DNA of 18,096 bases from the NCBI GenBank assembly GCA_001603055.1, contig LVAZ01000336.1, forward strand, positions 1 to 18,096. The letters run 5' to 3'. The notes below the pieces were generated by a model. It worked only from the letters and a program-made list of their open reading frames with translations, ran no database searches and was not told where the DNA came from. Shown piece by piece: positions 1 to 12,000 of this stretch. The first letter of the stretch is position 1; each line of letters starts with the position of its first letter. Source of the DNA: Victivallales bacterium Lenti_02 (GTDB lineage Bacteria > Verrucomicrobiota > Lentisphaeria > Oligosphaerales > Lenti-02). The translations under genes and the position numbers were made by a program.

Positions 1-3000
1 GTGGCGGGACATGCTGTAGACGGGGCTGGTGATGCGGCCGGCCGGGCTGAGGAGGGTGGCGGGATCGTCGATGCCGGTGACTTCCTCGAAGTCGGTGAGG
101 CCGTCGTCGTCGGTGTCGATCAGGTCGGGACGGGTGCCGAACCGCTGTTCCTCGCGGTTGGAGAGGCCGTCGCCGTCGAAGTCCTCGTCGCCGTCGGCGA
201 TGCCGTTGTTGTTGGTGTCGGCGTCGAAGGGGTTGGTCCAGCACCAGAATTCATAGAGGTTGTTGAGGCCGTCGCCGTCGGGGTCGGCCTCGGGGCTCAT
301 GCCGGTACGGTTGCGGGTGTAGAATTCCTCGAACCAGTCGGGGAGGCCGTCGCCGTCCACATCGTCGAAGCCTGCGAGATGCTTGGCGATGTCGGTGTCG
401 TCGATGAAGCCGTCGCCGTCGTCGTCGAGGCCGTTGTTCCAGTCGGTCTCGGGGCTGGCGACCGCCAGCTCGAAGGCGGCGCGGGTGAGGAGCAGATCGC
501 GGGTGTCCATGGTGGGCAGGGACTGGAGGATGCCGTCGGGGCCGGGCAGGATGCGGTCGTCGAGGCCGTCGCCATTGGTGTCCTGGGCCACGTCGTCGCC
601 GAGAACGGCGGAGTAGAGGATGCCGTCGAAGCCGGGGATGATGGCGTAGGCGAGGCCGGGATCGCTGCTGCCGCTGCCGTCGTCGACGTAGCCGTCGCGG
701 TCGGTGTCGCGGCCGTTGTTGCGGAAGGCGGGATGCTCGGGCAGAGCGCAGGTCTGGCCGGTGACCCAGTCGGCATGGCCGTCGCCGTTGGCGTCGCTCA
801 CAGTGGGATAGTCGTCGCTATGAATCCAGTAGGCGGGGTTGCCCATGCGCCGGGTGGCGGGGCCGCCGCCGAAGTCCTCGATGGCGAGGCCGCCGTCGTC
901 GAAGCGGTAGTAGGCGAGGAGGTTGGCGTCGCTGCCTTCCTGGATGATGCGCTCCATGTTGGCGAGGATTTCCGCCTGGCTGCGGGCGGTGCGCCAGAAG
1001 CGGAATTCGTCGACCAGGCCGTTGTCGAAGTCGGCGAAGAGGGTCATGACCCCTTCGTTGCCGACGGGGGGCTCGTGGACGGCGAGGGCGTAGACATCGA
1101 CGCCGTTGACGATGAGCTTGAGGCTGTGCTGGGGGGCGCCGTTGCTGAGGACGGGGCTCCAGACGGCGGCCACATGGTTCCACTCGCCGGTGGCGAGGGC
1201 GGGCACGGTGCCGTCGCCGCCGGCCTTGTACTCGGCGCCGCCGGCGGTCTGGAAGCGGACGAAGGGCGCGCCGTTTTCGACGCCGACCTCGAGGGCGACC
1301 CGGGGGGTGCCGGCGGCGGCCGTGTCGTAGCGGGCAATGGTGCCGTCGAGATCGGCATGGAGCCAGAGCCAGGCCTCGACCGTCCAGCTTTGGCCGGCGG
1401 TGCCGGGGGCGACGCCGGGGGTGGTGGCGAAGCGGTCGGCGAAGGGGGGCTGGAGACCGGTGTCGGGGACGCGGGCGAAGTTCAGGGCGCGCTGGGCCAT
1501 GACGGGGCTGCTCATGGCGTAGCGGGGATTGGTGCCGTAGAAGATTTCCCACCAGTCGCTCACGCCGTCGTCGTCGGTGTCGGCGCGGGTGGGGTCGGTG
1601 CCGTGGACATGGACCTCGTCGCCGTCGAGGAGGCCGTCGCCGTCGGTGTCGGGATTGCTCGGGTCGCTGCCGGCCAGGTATTCCTCGAGGTCGGTGAGGC
1701 CGTCACCGTCGCTGTCGCCGAGGGCGTTGCTCGGGTCGTCGGGATAGAGGTCGTAGGGGTCCGGAATGCCGTCGCCGTCGCTGTCCACCAACTGGAGGTA
1801 GCGGATGGTGACTCCGGCGACGCGGGCGGCGGCGGGGTTGCCGACGCTGTCAAGAATATCGGTGCTGCCGGCGGCAATGAGGTTGATGGTGGTGGTGGGC
1901 CGCCAGTCGCCGCTGGTGGTGCCGAAGTTGAAGGTCATGGTCATGACGTTGCCGGCGAAGGTGTACATCACCGAACCGCCGTCGGGGAGGCTGATGGCGG
2001 TGCCGCCGGTGGCGACCGCGAAGGTCTGGTCGTAGCTCAGGAGGGGGACGAAGCTGGCGTTCAGGTTCTCGCTGAAGACCACGCGGATTGCGGTGCCGTC
2101 GATGATGTTGTTGGCCACCAGATAGTTGTTGGCGGTCTGGTAGGCGTCGACGATGACGGGGGCGGCGCGGTCGAGGACGTTGACTTCGCTGGTTTCGAAG
2201 GCGTTGACCGGGATGTTGTTGGTGTTGCGCAGGATGCTCGAGGACGGGAGGCCGACCGGATCGTAGGCCACGGTGACGCGGCCGGTGTAGGCGAAGGGGG
2301 TGTCCACCCCGGCGATGTCCTCGATGCAGGAGACGTGGAGGACAACCTGGCGTTCGCTGCCGACGAGGCCGGCGTCGACGCTGTCCACGCGCAGGGGCTT
2401 GCCCGTCTCGGTGGCGGTGACGGCGAAGGCGGTGGCGAGGGTGATGGGGTCGCCGACGATCATGAGATTCATGTCGCTGGTGAGGATGACGCGGTCGAGA
2501 TCGCCGTCGCCGTCGTCGTCGCGGGACTCGCCGGCGACGATGGCGGGATAGTCGATGCCGAGGTTGCGGATGACGGGGCTGACGCCGGTGAGGCGGGCGG
2601 GGTTGCGGCGGGTGCCGTCGGCGGGATCGTAGTCGAGAATCTTGACCGCGCTGGTCCACTGGGTGGGCACGCCGTTCCAGGGATAGAGGTTGGCGGGCAG
2701 GACATTCAGGCGGGCGGGGGCAAGCGTGGCGTCGGTGGCCGAGAAGCGGGAGATGGTTTCCCGGGTCTGATCGAGCGCGAAAAGATCGCCGTTGCTCACG
2801 GCCAGGGCGCTGGCGTAGCCGCCGATGGTCACGTTGTAGGTGGGATCGAGGGCCAGGGTGGCGGCATCGAAACGCTCGATGGTGCCGGCCCCGGTATTGG
2901 TGATGTAGATGTCGCCGCCGAGTTGGACGATGGCGGTGACGCCGCGGAAGCCGGTGCTGTTGCCGGTGGCGAGGCGGGCGCCGGTGGCCGGATCGAGGCG

Positions 3001-6000
3001 GACGATCTTCTCGCTGCGGTGGTCGGTGACGACGTAGACGCTGTCGGCGGTGGGGAGAATCTGGCCGGGGCGGATCAGCTCGCTGGGCGTGCCGGCCATG
3101 GGGATGACGGCGGTCCAGTCGGCGGCGAGGAAGAGGTCGAAGCGGCGGACTTCGCCCTGGGCGGCGGCGAGCAGCGAGGCGTAGACGCCGGAATCGGCGG
3201 CGGCGAGGCGGCGGACGGCGAGGCCGGCCTCGTCCCAGTTGGAGACGCGGGCGCCGCCGGCGGCGGGGAAGCTCTCGATATGGGCGGTGCCGCCCGCGTT
3301 CGAGGCGACGTAGAGCTTGCTGTCGGCGAAGGCGAGGTCGGCGATGGTGCCGGCGGCGGTGACGGTGACGCCGGGCGCCCCGGTGGCGGCGTTCAGCAGG
3401 CGCACCTGGTCGCCGACGGCGACGTAGACGGTGCCGCCGGCGGCGGCGACGGCGGAGATTCTGCCGGCCGCCGGGTAGTCGGTCCAGCCGGCGGGCGTGG
3501 GAACGAAGAGCAGGTCGCGGCGGAGCCCCTGGGTGCCGACGACGGGGGCGTCGCCGAGGATCATCGTGTCGGGCGTGCCGTCCCAGAGGCCGTTGCCGTT
3601 GCGGTCGGCGAAGAGGACTTCGCCCGCCGTGTAGACGCCGTTGCTGTCGGCATCGACGAAACGGAGGTCGTAGAAGGTGCCGCGGCGACCGTTGAAGGTG
3701 GCGTCGGCGGCGCCGGTGGCGTTCATGACGACCAGGTCGGTGCCATGGTCGTAGATGCCGTTGGCGTTGACGTCGCTGAAGGTGAAGAGGTCGGCGGAGA
3801 CGGCGGTGACGACCTTGCGGAGGACGGAGGCGGCGGCGGTGTGCTCGACGTAGTAGGCGGCGTTGCCGGCGGCGGCGGGGATCATGGCGCCGAGGTTGGC
3901 GGCCATGTTCAGGCGGTCGCCCTGGGACCAGTCGTTGCTGGAGGTCGGGGTGGTGAAGGCGATGCGGACCAGATTGTCGCCGTCGGCGGCGAAGGCGACG
4001 GTGGCGGTGGAGGGGAAGGTGGATTCGGGGAACAGCCAGTCGGCGGCGGTGGCGGGATCGGTGGCGTGGAGCCCGACGCGGGCCTCGCTGAAGGTGACGG
4101 TGAAGGTGGTGTTGGCGTCCACGTCGTTCTCGTCGAGCGCCTTGCTCGAGGTGGCGGCGGTGGGCACGGGGCGGGCGAAGTCGGCGATGGCCAGGGCGGT
4201 GGCGGAGCCGAAGTTCGCGGCGGCGGCGGCGGTGGAGATGCTGCGGACCTTGACGGCGGCGGCGGCGGGGTTGTAGGCGAGCCGGGGGGAGCCGGTGGTG
4301 CCGCGGTCGTCCGCGAGCAGGATTTCGACCCGGTTGCGGACCACGCTCGCGTCGGCGACGGGGAGAATGGTGCCGTTGGCGTCGGTGACGGTGAAGGCGG
4401 CGAGGCTGGGCTTGCCGTGGCCGGCCGCGGTCATCAGCTCGTCGTCGAGCCAGACGATGATCTGGTCGAGATAGCCGTTGCCGTTGACGTCGAGGGCGGC
4501 GGCGCGGACGAACTCGGGGGCGCCGGCGGCGGTGTCTTCCAGCCCCTCGATGGGAACGGGGACGGAGTTGGGGACGGAGGTGTTGGGGACGAAGTCGCGG
4601 ATGCCATAGCTGCCGGCGGGGACGAGGTTGATGGTGGTGCCGGAAATCCAGTTCTGCGCATCGGTGCCCTGGGGGCCGACGTTGAAGGTGATGCGGAGAG
4701 TGGTTTCATCCACGACGGAGTAGCTGGTGTCGCCCAGGGCGACGGTCGCGCCGAGGGGGTTGACGACGGTCCACTGGGCGTTGTTGAGGGCGAGGAGGAT
4801 GACCTCGATGGTCTCGCTGAAGGTCACGTCGATGTAGGGCATGGTGGCGCCGCTGGGGACGAGGCGGCCGTTGACCACGGGCCAGGGGGAGAGGACGGCG
4901 CGGACCGGGACGGGGGGCGCGAGGTCGGCGACCTTGTCGGCGCGGACGGTGACGGAGGCCAGTTCCTCGGCGAGCTTGGCGGCGCTGCCGGAGGTGTCCT
5001 GGAAGGAGCCGAGCAGGGCGGTGAAGGCGAAGGTGTCCTTGGCGGTGCCGATGGCGGCCTCGGGCTGGCGGAAGAGGACGATCCGGGAGAGCTGGCCGTT
5101 GTAGTAGTTCGGCACGACGGGGATCATGGTGCCGTCGGGAACCAGGCCGTTGGTGGGGTCGGTGGTGCGGTCCACATGGGTGAAGAGCATGCCTCCGAGC
5201 CGGAACTGCTGGGCGTTGAGGGTGCTGACCGTGTTCTTGTTGAGGTCTTCGGTGAAGGTGACGACGGCCTGGTCGATGTTGCCGTTGCGGTTGCTGTCGA
5301 AGAGCTGGACCAGCTTGATCCGGGGAGCGGCGTAGTCGATCACGTTGAGGGGGCTGACGCTGACCTCGTTGCCCACGCCGTCGGTCCAGGTGACCGTGTC
5401 GGGGTTGGGCTCGAAGATGACGCGGATGTTCTGGCCGTCGAAGGCGCCGGTGCCGAGGAGGGCCTGGAGGAGCGCGGTCTGCTCGGGAGTGAGGTGGAGG
5501 GTGACCCACTCGTCGTTGGCGCCGGTGAAGCCGATGGCGAAGAGTTCCTGGTTGACCGTGGCGCCGGTGCTGGCGGTGTAGGCGCCCAGGCGGTTGCGGA
5601 CCTGGACGGCGCCGGCCTCGATGACATAGAGGGTGTTGGCGGCGGAGTAGAGGGTCACGCCGGTCGGGTTGCTGAGGTTGGCGATCGGATAGGCGGAGCC
5701 GGCGGGCTTGGCGGCGGTTGCGGCCAGGGCGTTGTAGCTGGCGGCGGTGAAGGCCACGACCCGGTTGTTGCCGCTGTCGGCGACGTAGACCACGCTGCCG
5801 TCGGGCGCGACCGCGATGCCGCGGGGCGAGAGGAAGGCGGAGCCGTCCACGAAGCGCACGGTCATGGTGCCGGTGGGGGCGTTCAGGGTCCAGGGGGCGT
5901 TGGTGTGGAAGACGCGGACGGAGTTGTTGCCGGTGTTGGCGACGTAGAGATTGTCGTTGGCGTCGATGGCGAGGGCGCGGGGCTTGTTGAGGGCGAGGGT

Positions 6001-9000
6001 GCCGGTGGGGGCGATGAAGTTGATGCCCGCGATGCCGGCGGCGCCATGGGGGGTGCCGTCGGAGAAGAAGCGGCCGATGCGGTTGTTCTGGCGGTCGAGG
6101 ACGAAGACCCAGCCGTGGCTGTCGACCACCACGTCGAAGGGCTCGTTGAAGCCGTAGTCGTCCTCGGTCTCGCCGGTGAGGGGGAAGCCGGCGCCGCGGA
6201 CTTCGAGGCCCTCGTTGGTGCCGTCGAGACGGAACTTGCGGATGTTGTCGTTGCCTGCGTCGGCGACGTAGAGCACGTCGAAGCCGGCGGGGGCGCCGGT
6301 GGCCGGGTCGAAGGAGTACTTGGTGCCGGCCGCCAGATCGGTGGCGAGGAGGTAGTAGTTCCCCTCGACGCGGGTGCGGGTGAGGAGGCCGAGGGTGGCG
6401 GGCACGGTGGTGGTGAAGACGGGGGTGCCGCCGTCAACCGCAAGCCGGACGATGCGCGAGGAGCCGGGGACGGGGACGAGGGCGAAGACGGCCGCATCGG
6501 TGGCGATCAGGCGGGTGACGGGGTCGTCGCCGAGGTCGGGAGCGGTGTAGTCAGCAGGGAGGGGAGCAGCGCCCGTGGTCTGGCTGTACCTGGCGACCAC
6601 GCCGTTGGCGAGGCCGACGAAGAGATCGACGGCGTTCACGGCCAGGGCGGAAGCGGTATCAGCCAAAACCACCGCGGCACCGGCATTAAACGCGCCAACC
6701 GGAGCGCCGGTGGCGAGGTTGAGTTTGTGGACTTCGATGCCGTTGGCGGCGACGAAGAGACCGCTGGGGGTGGCCAGAATCGCCTCGACGGAGGTGATGC
6801 CGACGGGGGCGAAGGTGGCGTTGGCGGCGAGATCGGTCAGGTTCAGCTTGGTCACGGCGGTGGCGGTGGCGACGAAGACCATGTCGTCGAGGGTGGTCAG
6901 GGCGGTAACGCCGGCCAAGTCGGCGACCGCGGTGGTCTGCCCGGTGGTGGCGTTGATCTTGAGGATGCGGCCGTCCGTCGTGCTGACGACGAGGTAGATG
7001 AGGCCGTCGGCCGTGTCGCGGGCGGCGGCGATGCGGCTGGTTTCGTCGATCGCCAGAGTGCAGGGGAAGCAGCCGGCGACCACTTCCAGAGCGGTCGAGG
7101 CGGTGTACTTGCGCAACTGGCCGGCGACCGGGTCGAGGGCGAAGATGTATTCGGTGCCGCCCACGTAGACGCTGGTCTTGGCGGCGATGTTGGCCACGGC
7201 CAGGGGGAATTCGTCGGCCACGTAGGCCATGCCCTTGGAGGCGCTCAGGCTCTCGGGGTCGTTCGGCTTCAGGTACTGGCCGTGGTCGAGGATGCCGCCC
7301 GTCTGGTAGCGGCCGATGCGGCGGTTGCCGGTGTCGCTCAGGTAGAGCCAGGGGGCGTTGGGGTTGACGGCCACGTCGGAGAAGGGGCTGACCTGGGGGT
7401 CGAGGGTGTTGCGGGTGAGGGAGCCGCCGGAGGGGTCGGTGACGTCGTCCACGCTGCCGAGATACACGTCGATCTCGCCGTCGCCGTCGAGGTCGAGACC
7501 GAACTGGCCGGCCGTGAGGGCGGTGATGGAGGTGTCGTTCATCGATTCGCTGAACCGGATCACCACCTCGTTGATCATGCCGTCCTCGTCGGTGTCGAAG
7601 AGGCTGGCTTCGAGGGGCACGGGGGCCGCCTTGTCGGTCTCGGGAACATCCGTCAGGGTGTTCAGGGGATAGCGGCCATCGCGGCCCATGAACATGTTGA
7701 TGCCGTAGTCGAAGAGGCGGACGTAGTTGACGACGAGGCCGGTGGTGGCGTCGGCCTTGGGCAGTTTGGCGGGATCGACGTAGACGTAGATGTAGCGTTC
7801 GGAGGAGGGAGGGTAGCCGAGACCCGCGTTGCCAGCAGGAGTCAGCTCATAGAGTTTGATGATCCTCGGTCCGGGGAGGTTCGACACCTGGATCGTTAAC
7901 GGGTTAGAACTGTCACTGGGAATCGGCCAGCCCCATTGCAGGCGGCCGGTTGTGGTATCGTAGCGAAGGGCCAAGATGCAGGAGCGGTTGCGATAGTGCT
8001 TGGGATTCGCCCCGCTGCTGTCGTAGGCGATAAATTCGTCGCGCTCGGGGAACCTGGACCAGGTGTCCGGCCCCGTGTCCTCGATGGCGTTGGTGGTATC
8101 CACCCAGATTGACCCGCCGGAGACGGCGAGGACAGTCACGCCGGTAAGCAATTCCTGGTTCGATGAAGCGCCATATTGATTGAGAAGCTTGTCCACCTCG
8201 TCGTCGCCCACGCCGTCGGTCGGGATTCCGTTCCCGGAGGTCGGGAAGTCCTGCGGGTAGCGCATCGCCTGGCTCGACGCCTGGCTGGAGTACCAGTTTT
8301 GCGGATTGCTGGAGCCGATGGTCCTGACGTTGACATAGCGATACGCGCCTGGCGAGAAGATGAATCTGGTGTTCGCCACATACTGGTAGAACCGCATGCT
8401 CTTGATATTGGTGCCCAGAGCGATCTCGCCATCCTGGTGGGTGATGGTGACCTTCTCGTCGTCGTTGATGCGGGGATCGTAGTAGTTGTCGAAGGGGAAG
8501 GCACTCGCACCATAGGTGGTGGTGCGGTCGAACCAATTCATCTGGGTCGAGAGACCGATGGTCCAGAAGTCAGCGGTTTGGCGCCGCGCCAACGTGGGCG
8601 ACAGGTCGATGCTGATGGAACCCGGCTGGATGACGGCGGTATCGTTGTTGAAGAAGGTGAGGTCGCGCATGGCCTCGGAGAAGGTGAGGACCACATCGTC
8701 GACAAGGCCGTCGGGATTGGCGCTGCGGCTGGGCTGGAAGCGGCCGCCGTCCAACTGGAGAGCGTCGAGCAGGACCGGGGCGGCGAAGTCGTGGTTGACG
8801 GGGATGGTCCGGCCGACGCCGTCGTTGGGCGGGTTGCCGCCGACGGGGACGTCCTGGAAGTTGCCGGCGACGGCGGTGAAGACGACCTGCTTGGTGTTGG
8901 TGTTGCGGACGGGCGCGCTCCAGTCGTCGGTGACGAGGGTGATGAAGGCGTCGTTGGCGGCGCCGGGGTCGATGACGCCCAGCTCGTTGACGGGATAGTA

Positions 9001-12000
9001 GGCGGAAGTGGGGCTGAACTGGGGAAGCTGGCCGAAGAGGAACATGCTGCCGGGGGCGAGCCCGGCGGCGTCGGTGACATTGTCGATGTTGGTCAGCACG
9101 TCGGCGCCGGCGATGCGGAACTGCTGCTTGGCCTTGGCGAAGTTGACGGTCGCGTCGTTGAGGGGTTCGGAGAAGCGGACCACCACCACGTCGACGTTGC
9201 CGTTGTTGTTGGTGTCGTGCTGGTAGGAGGCCAGGGGCACGGGGCCGGCGCGGTCGTAGACCTGGATGCCGCCGAAGGCCACGGTGGGAATCGGGTTGCC
9301 CGCGAAGTCGAGATAGCGGTAGGGCTTGGTGGTGAAGCCCATGCTGGCGGCGCGGGTGCCGAAGTGGGAGAGGTCGTCGGTGAGGAGGGTGATGACGTTG
9401 TCGCTGGGCAGGAGGGGATCGGAGGTGCCTTCGAGGGCGGCGCCGCCAGCGTCGGTGGTGCGGTCGAAGTTGATGCAGTTGTTGGTGGAGAACGCGAAGA
9501 CGAACTGGAGCTGGTCGTTCTCGCCGCGGGTGATGGTGGCGTCGTTGATGTCTTCGGAGAGGGTGACGACGAGGGCGTCCATCGCGCCGCTCTTGTTCAT
9601 GTCGAACTGCTCGACGCCGAGGATGTAGGGGGGCGGATCGACCATGCCGGTGATGTTGCCGAAGGTGTAGCTGATGACCGCGTTGCCGCGGGGGCCGACG
9701 GCGAGGCTGTCGAGCCGGACGCCGGTGCCGCTCAGCTCGCGGGAGCGGGTGCCCCACTGGGGATCGAGGCCGAAGTGCTGATAGCGGGAGGAGAAGACGC
9801 GGTAGTAGATGAGGGAGGGGATGTCGTTCTGGTAGACCAGGTGGATGTTGCCGTATTTGTCGGGGCGGGCCTGGAGGTCAAGGACGGCGTTGCCCGCGAT
9901 GAGATTGTTGTCCCCGGTGCCGACGGGCAGTTCCGGAACGCCGACGAAGGAGCCGGTGGCCAGGGCGACGGACTTGGTGCGGAGCTGCTGGGCGGGGGCG
10001 ACGCTGTCGCCCCACATCACATGCAGGCGGGCGGTGGGGGTGACGGCGCGCTGCTCGTCGGTGACGATGATCTGTTTGCCGCCGGAGATGGCGATGGCGG
10101 GGCTGACGATGTCGCTGGTGGCCAGGTTGGCGACGGTTTCCGGCGGATTCCAACTGGTTCCACCGTTGATGCTGCGGGCATAGTCGATGCGGCCGGCTCC
10201 GCCTGCGGTGGCGAAATAGGCGGCGTAGATGCCGGTGCCGCTGACGGTGAGCTTGGGGTTGTAGCCCAGGACGTGGGGGGCGACGTTGGCGGCCGCGGTG
10301 GTGGGGGTGGTGACGCCCCAGGCCGTCCCCGACTTGGCGATGCGGGCGTAGCGGACGGAGCGGCTGTCCACCCAGAAGACCTCGCCCGCGTTGTACTGGT
10401 TGTTGTTGGGGCTGACATCCTCGAAGGCGGCGCCGTAGAGGATGCCGGTGGCGACGGTGCCGACGGCGGGGATGGCGGTGCCGCTGACGACGGTCTCGGC
10501 GCCGTCGAAGATCAGATTGGCGGAGGCGGCGGGCTCGATCCAGACGCTGTCGCCGGCGCTGTAGCGGCGGTTGCCGTCCGCGTCGAACCAGGCGGCGACG
10601 AGACCCAGGTTTTCGAGCAGCTTGCCGGTGGTGGTGCCGCTGACGGCGGTGGCGCCGGGATCGGAGACGAGCAGGTCGCCCTGGGTGGTGTCGTAGGTGT
10701 AGGGACCGCCGGACAGGGAGGCCGCCCAGGCCAGGTGCAGGACGTTGAGGTCGGGATTGGTGGTGTTCTCGACGACGTGGAGGTAGGGATAGGAGGCGGA
10801 CAGGTCGGCGCCGGAGACGATGGCGTCGACGGACCAGTCCTCGCCGCCGTTGGTGCTGAAGGTGTGGAAGATGCGGGAGACCCCGGCGGTGTTGACCGCG
10901 GCGAAGACGATGTGGATGATGCTGCCGGCCTCGCCGAAGATTTGGGGGGGGTCGATGAACCGGTAGGTGCCGCTGGTCGCGACCACGGGATTGCCCCAGG
11001 CCTTGCCCTGGCTGGCGGAACCGCTCTGGACGTACTTGACGGTCCAGTTCACGCGGTCCACGTAGGCGCCGTGGGTGACGCCGCTGGCGTCCTGGAAGAG
11101 AGTGGCGTCGGAACGGGTATTGGTTTCCTGGGGCGCGATTTCAAAGATGCTGCCGCCGGGGCCGCTGCGGTCCTCGACGGTGAAGGTCATGGTGCTGCCG
11201 CTGGCGGAGATGTTGGTGATGCTGTAGCCGAGGGGGATGGCGGCGTAGCTTTCGTTCGAGGGGTTGCTGTCCGCCGTGAAGGCGGTGTTGTTGCCGGCCC
11301 GGAAGTAGTCGGCGGCGCTGCCGCCGTAGGAGGGGCTCATCTCGAGCTGCTGGACGCCGTCGGCCTCCTCGAGGTCCACAAGGTAGTGGGTCTGGTCGTT
11401 GTTGTTGGTCTGGTTCTCGTCGACGTGCCAGATGAGCAGTCCGCGCTGGGGCCCGGGCAGGCCGGCGTCGAAACTGACGGCCTGGCGGTTCTCGATGAGG
11501 AAATACTCCTTGGTGTCCCAGTTCTGGCCGCGGATGAGGCCCATGCTCTGGTTGGTGGCGATGGTGCTGAGGCTGAAGTTGCCGCCGCTGGCGAGGTTGG
11601 TGGGGACGACCCAGCCGAGCTTGTACTTGCACCAGGCGCTGAAGAAGGCGGGGAGACGGCCGGCGTCGTAGTAGGTGGTGCCGCCGCTGAGGCCGTTCCA
11701 GCCGCCGCCGCCCATGAGGCAGAAGTCGCCCGCGCCGGCGCTGTCGTAGCCGTAGTCGTAGAGGTCGGGGAGGCCGATGAAGTGGCCGGTCTCGTGGCAG
11801 ATGACGCCGATGCGGACGAGTTCGGTGCCGGAAATGCCGCGCAGCTCGGGATTGATGTGGTAGGGCTGCATCTGCACGCCGTCGTAGGTGACGGGCGCGG
11901 CCAGGGACCAGTAGTGGGACCAGATGACGAAGGGGTCGGGGTGCCCGGCCTCCTCGCCGAAGCCCGCGTGGACGAAGGTCAGGCCGTCCACCCAGCCGTC

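Noticed and set aside
61..800. Repeated gccgtcgccgtc words as a possible CRISPR or satellite repeat
   Set aside because: They are in-frame codons for Asp-Gly-Asp-Gly in the calcium loops, with irregular spacing and no spacer structure.
1..7899. Plus-strand open frame of 2,632 codons, rich in Gly, Val, Asp and Ala
   Set aside because: It is codon-for-codon antisense to the protease gene. It is open only because that gene avoids TTA, CTA and TCA. The translation is low-complexity with no recognisable domain, while the minus strand gives clear domains throughout.
9646..11169. Active sialidase domain
   Set aside because: Asp-box motifs are present, but the arginine triad and Tyr/Glu pair could not be placed, so only a propeller-like fold is proposed.
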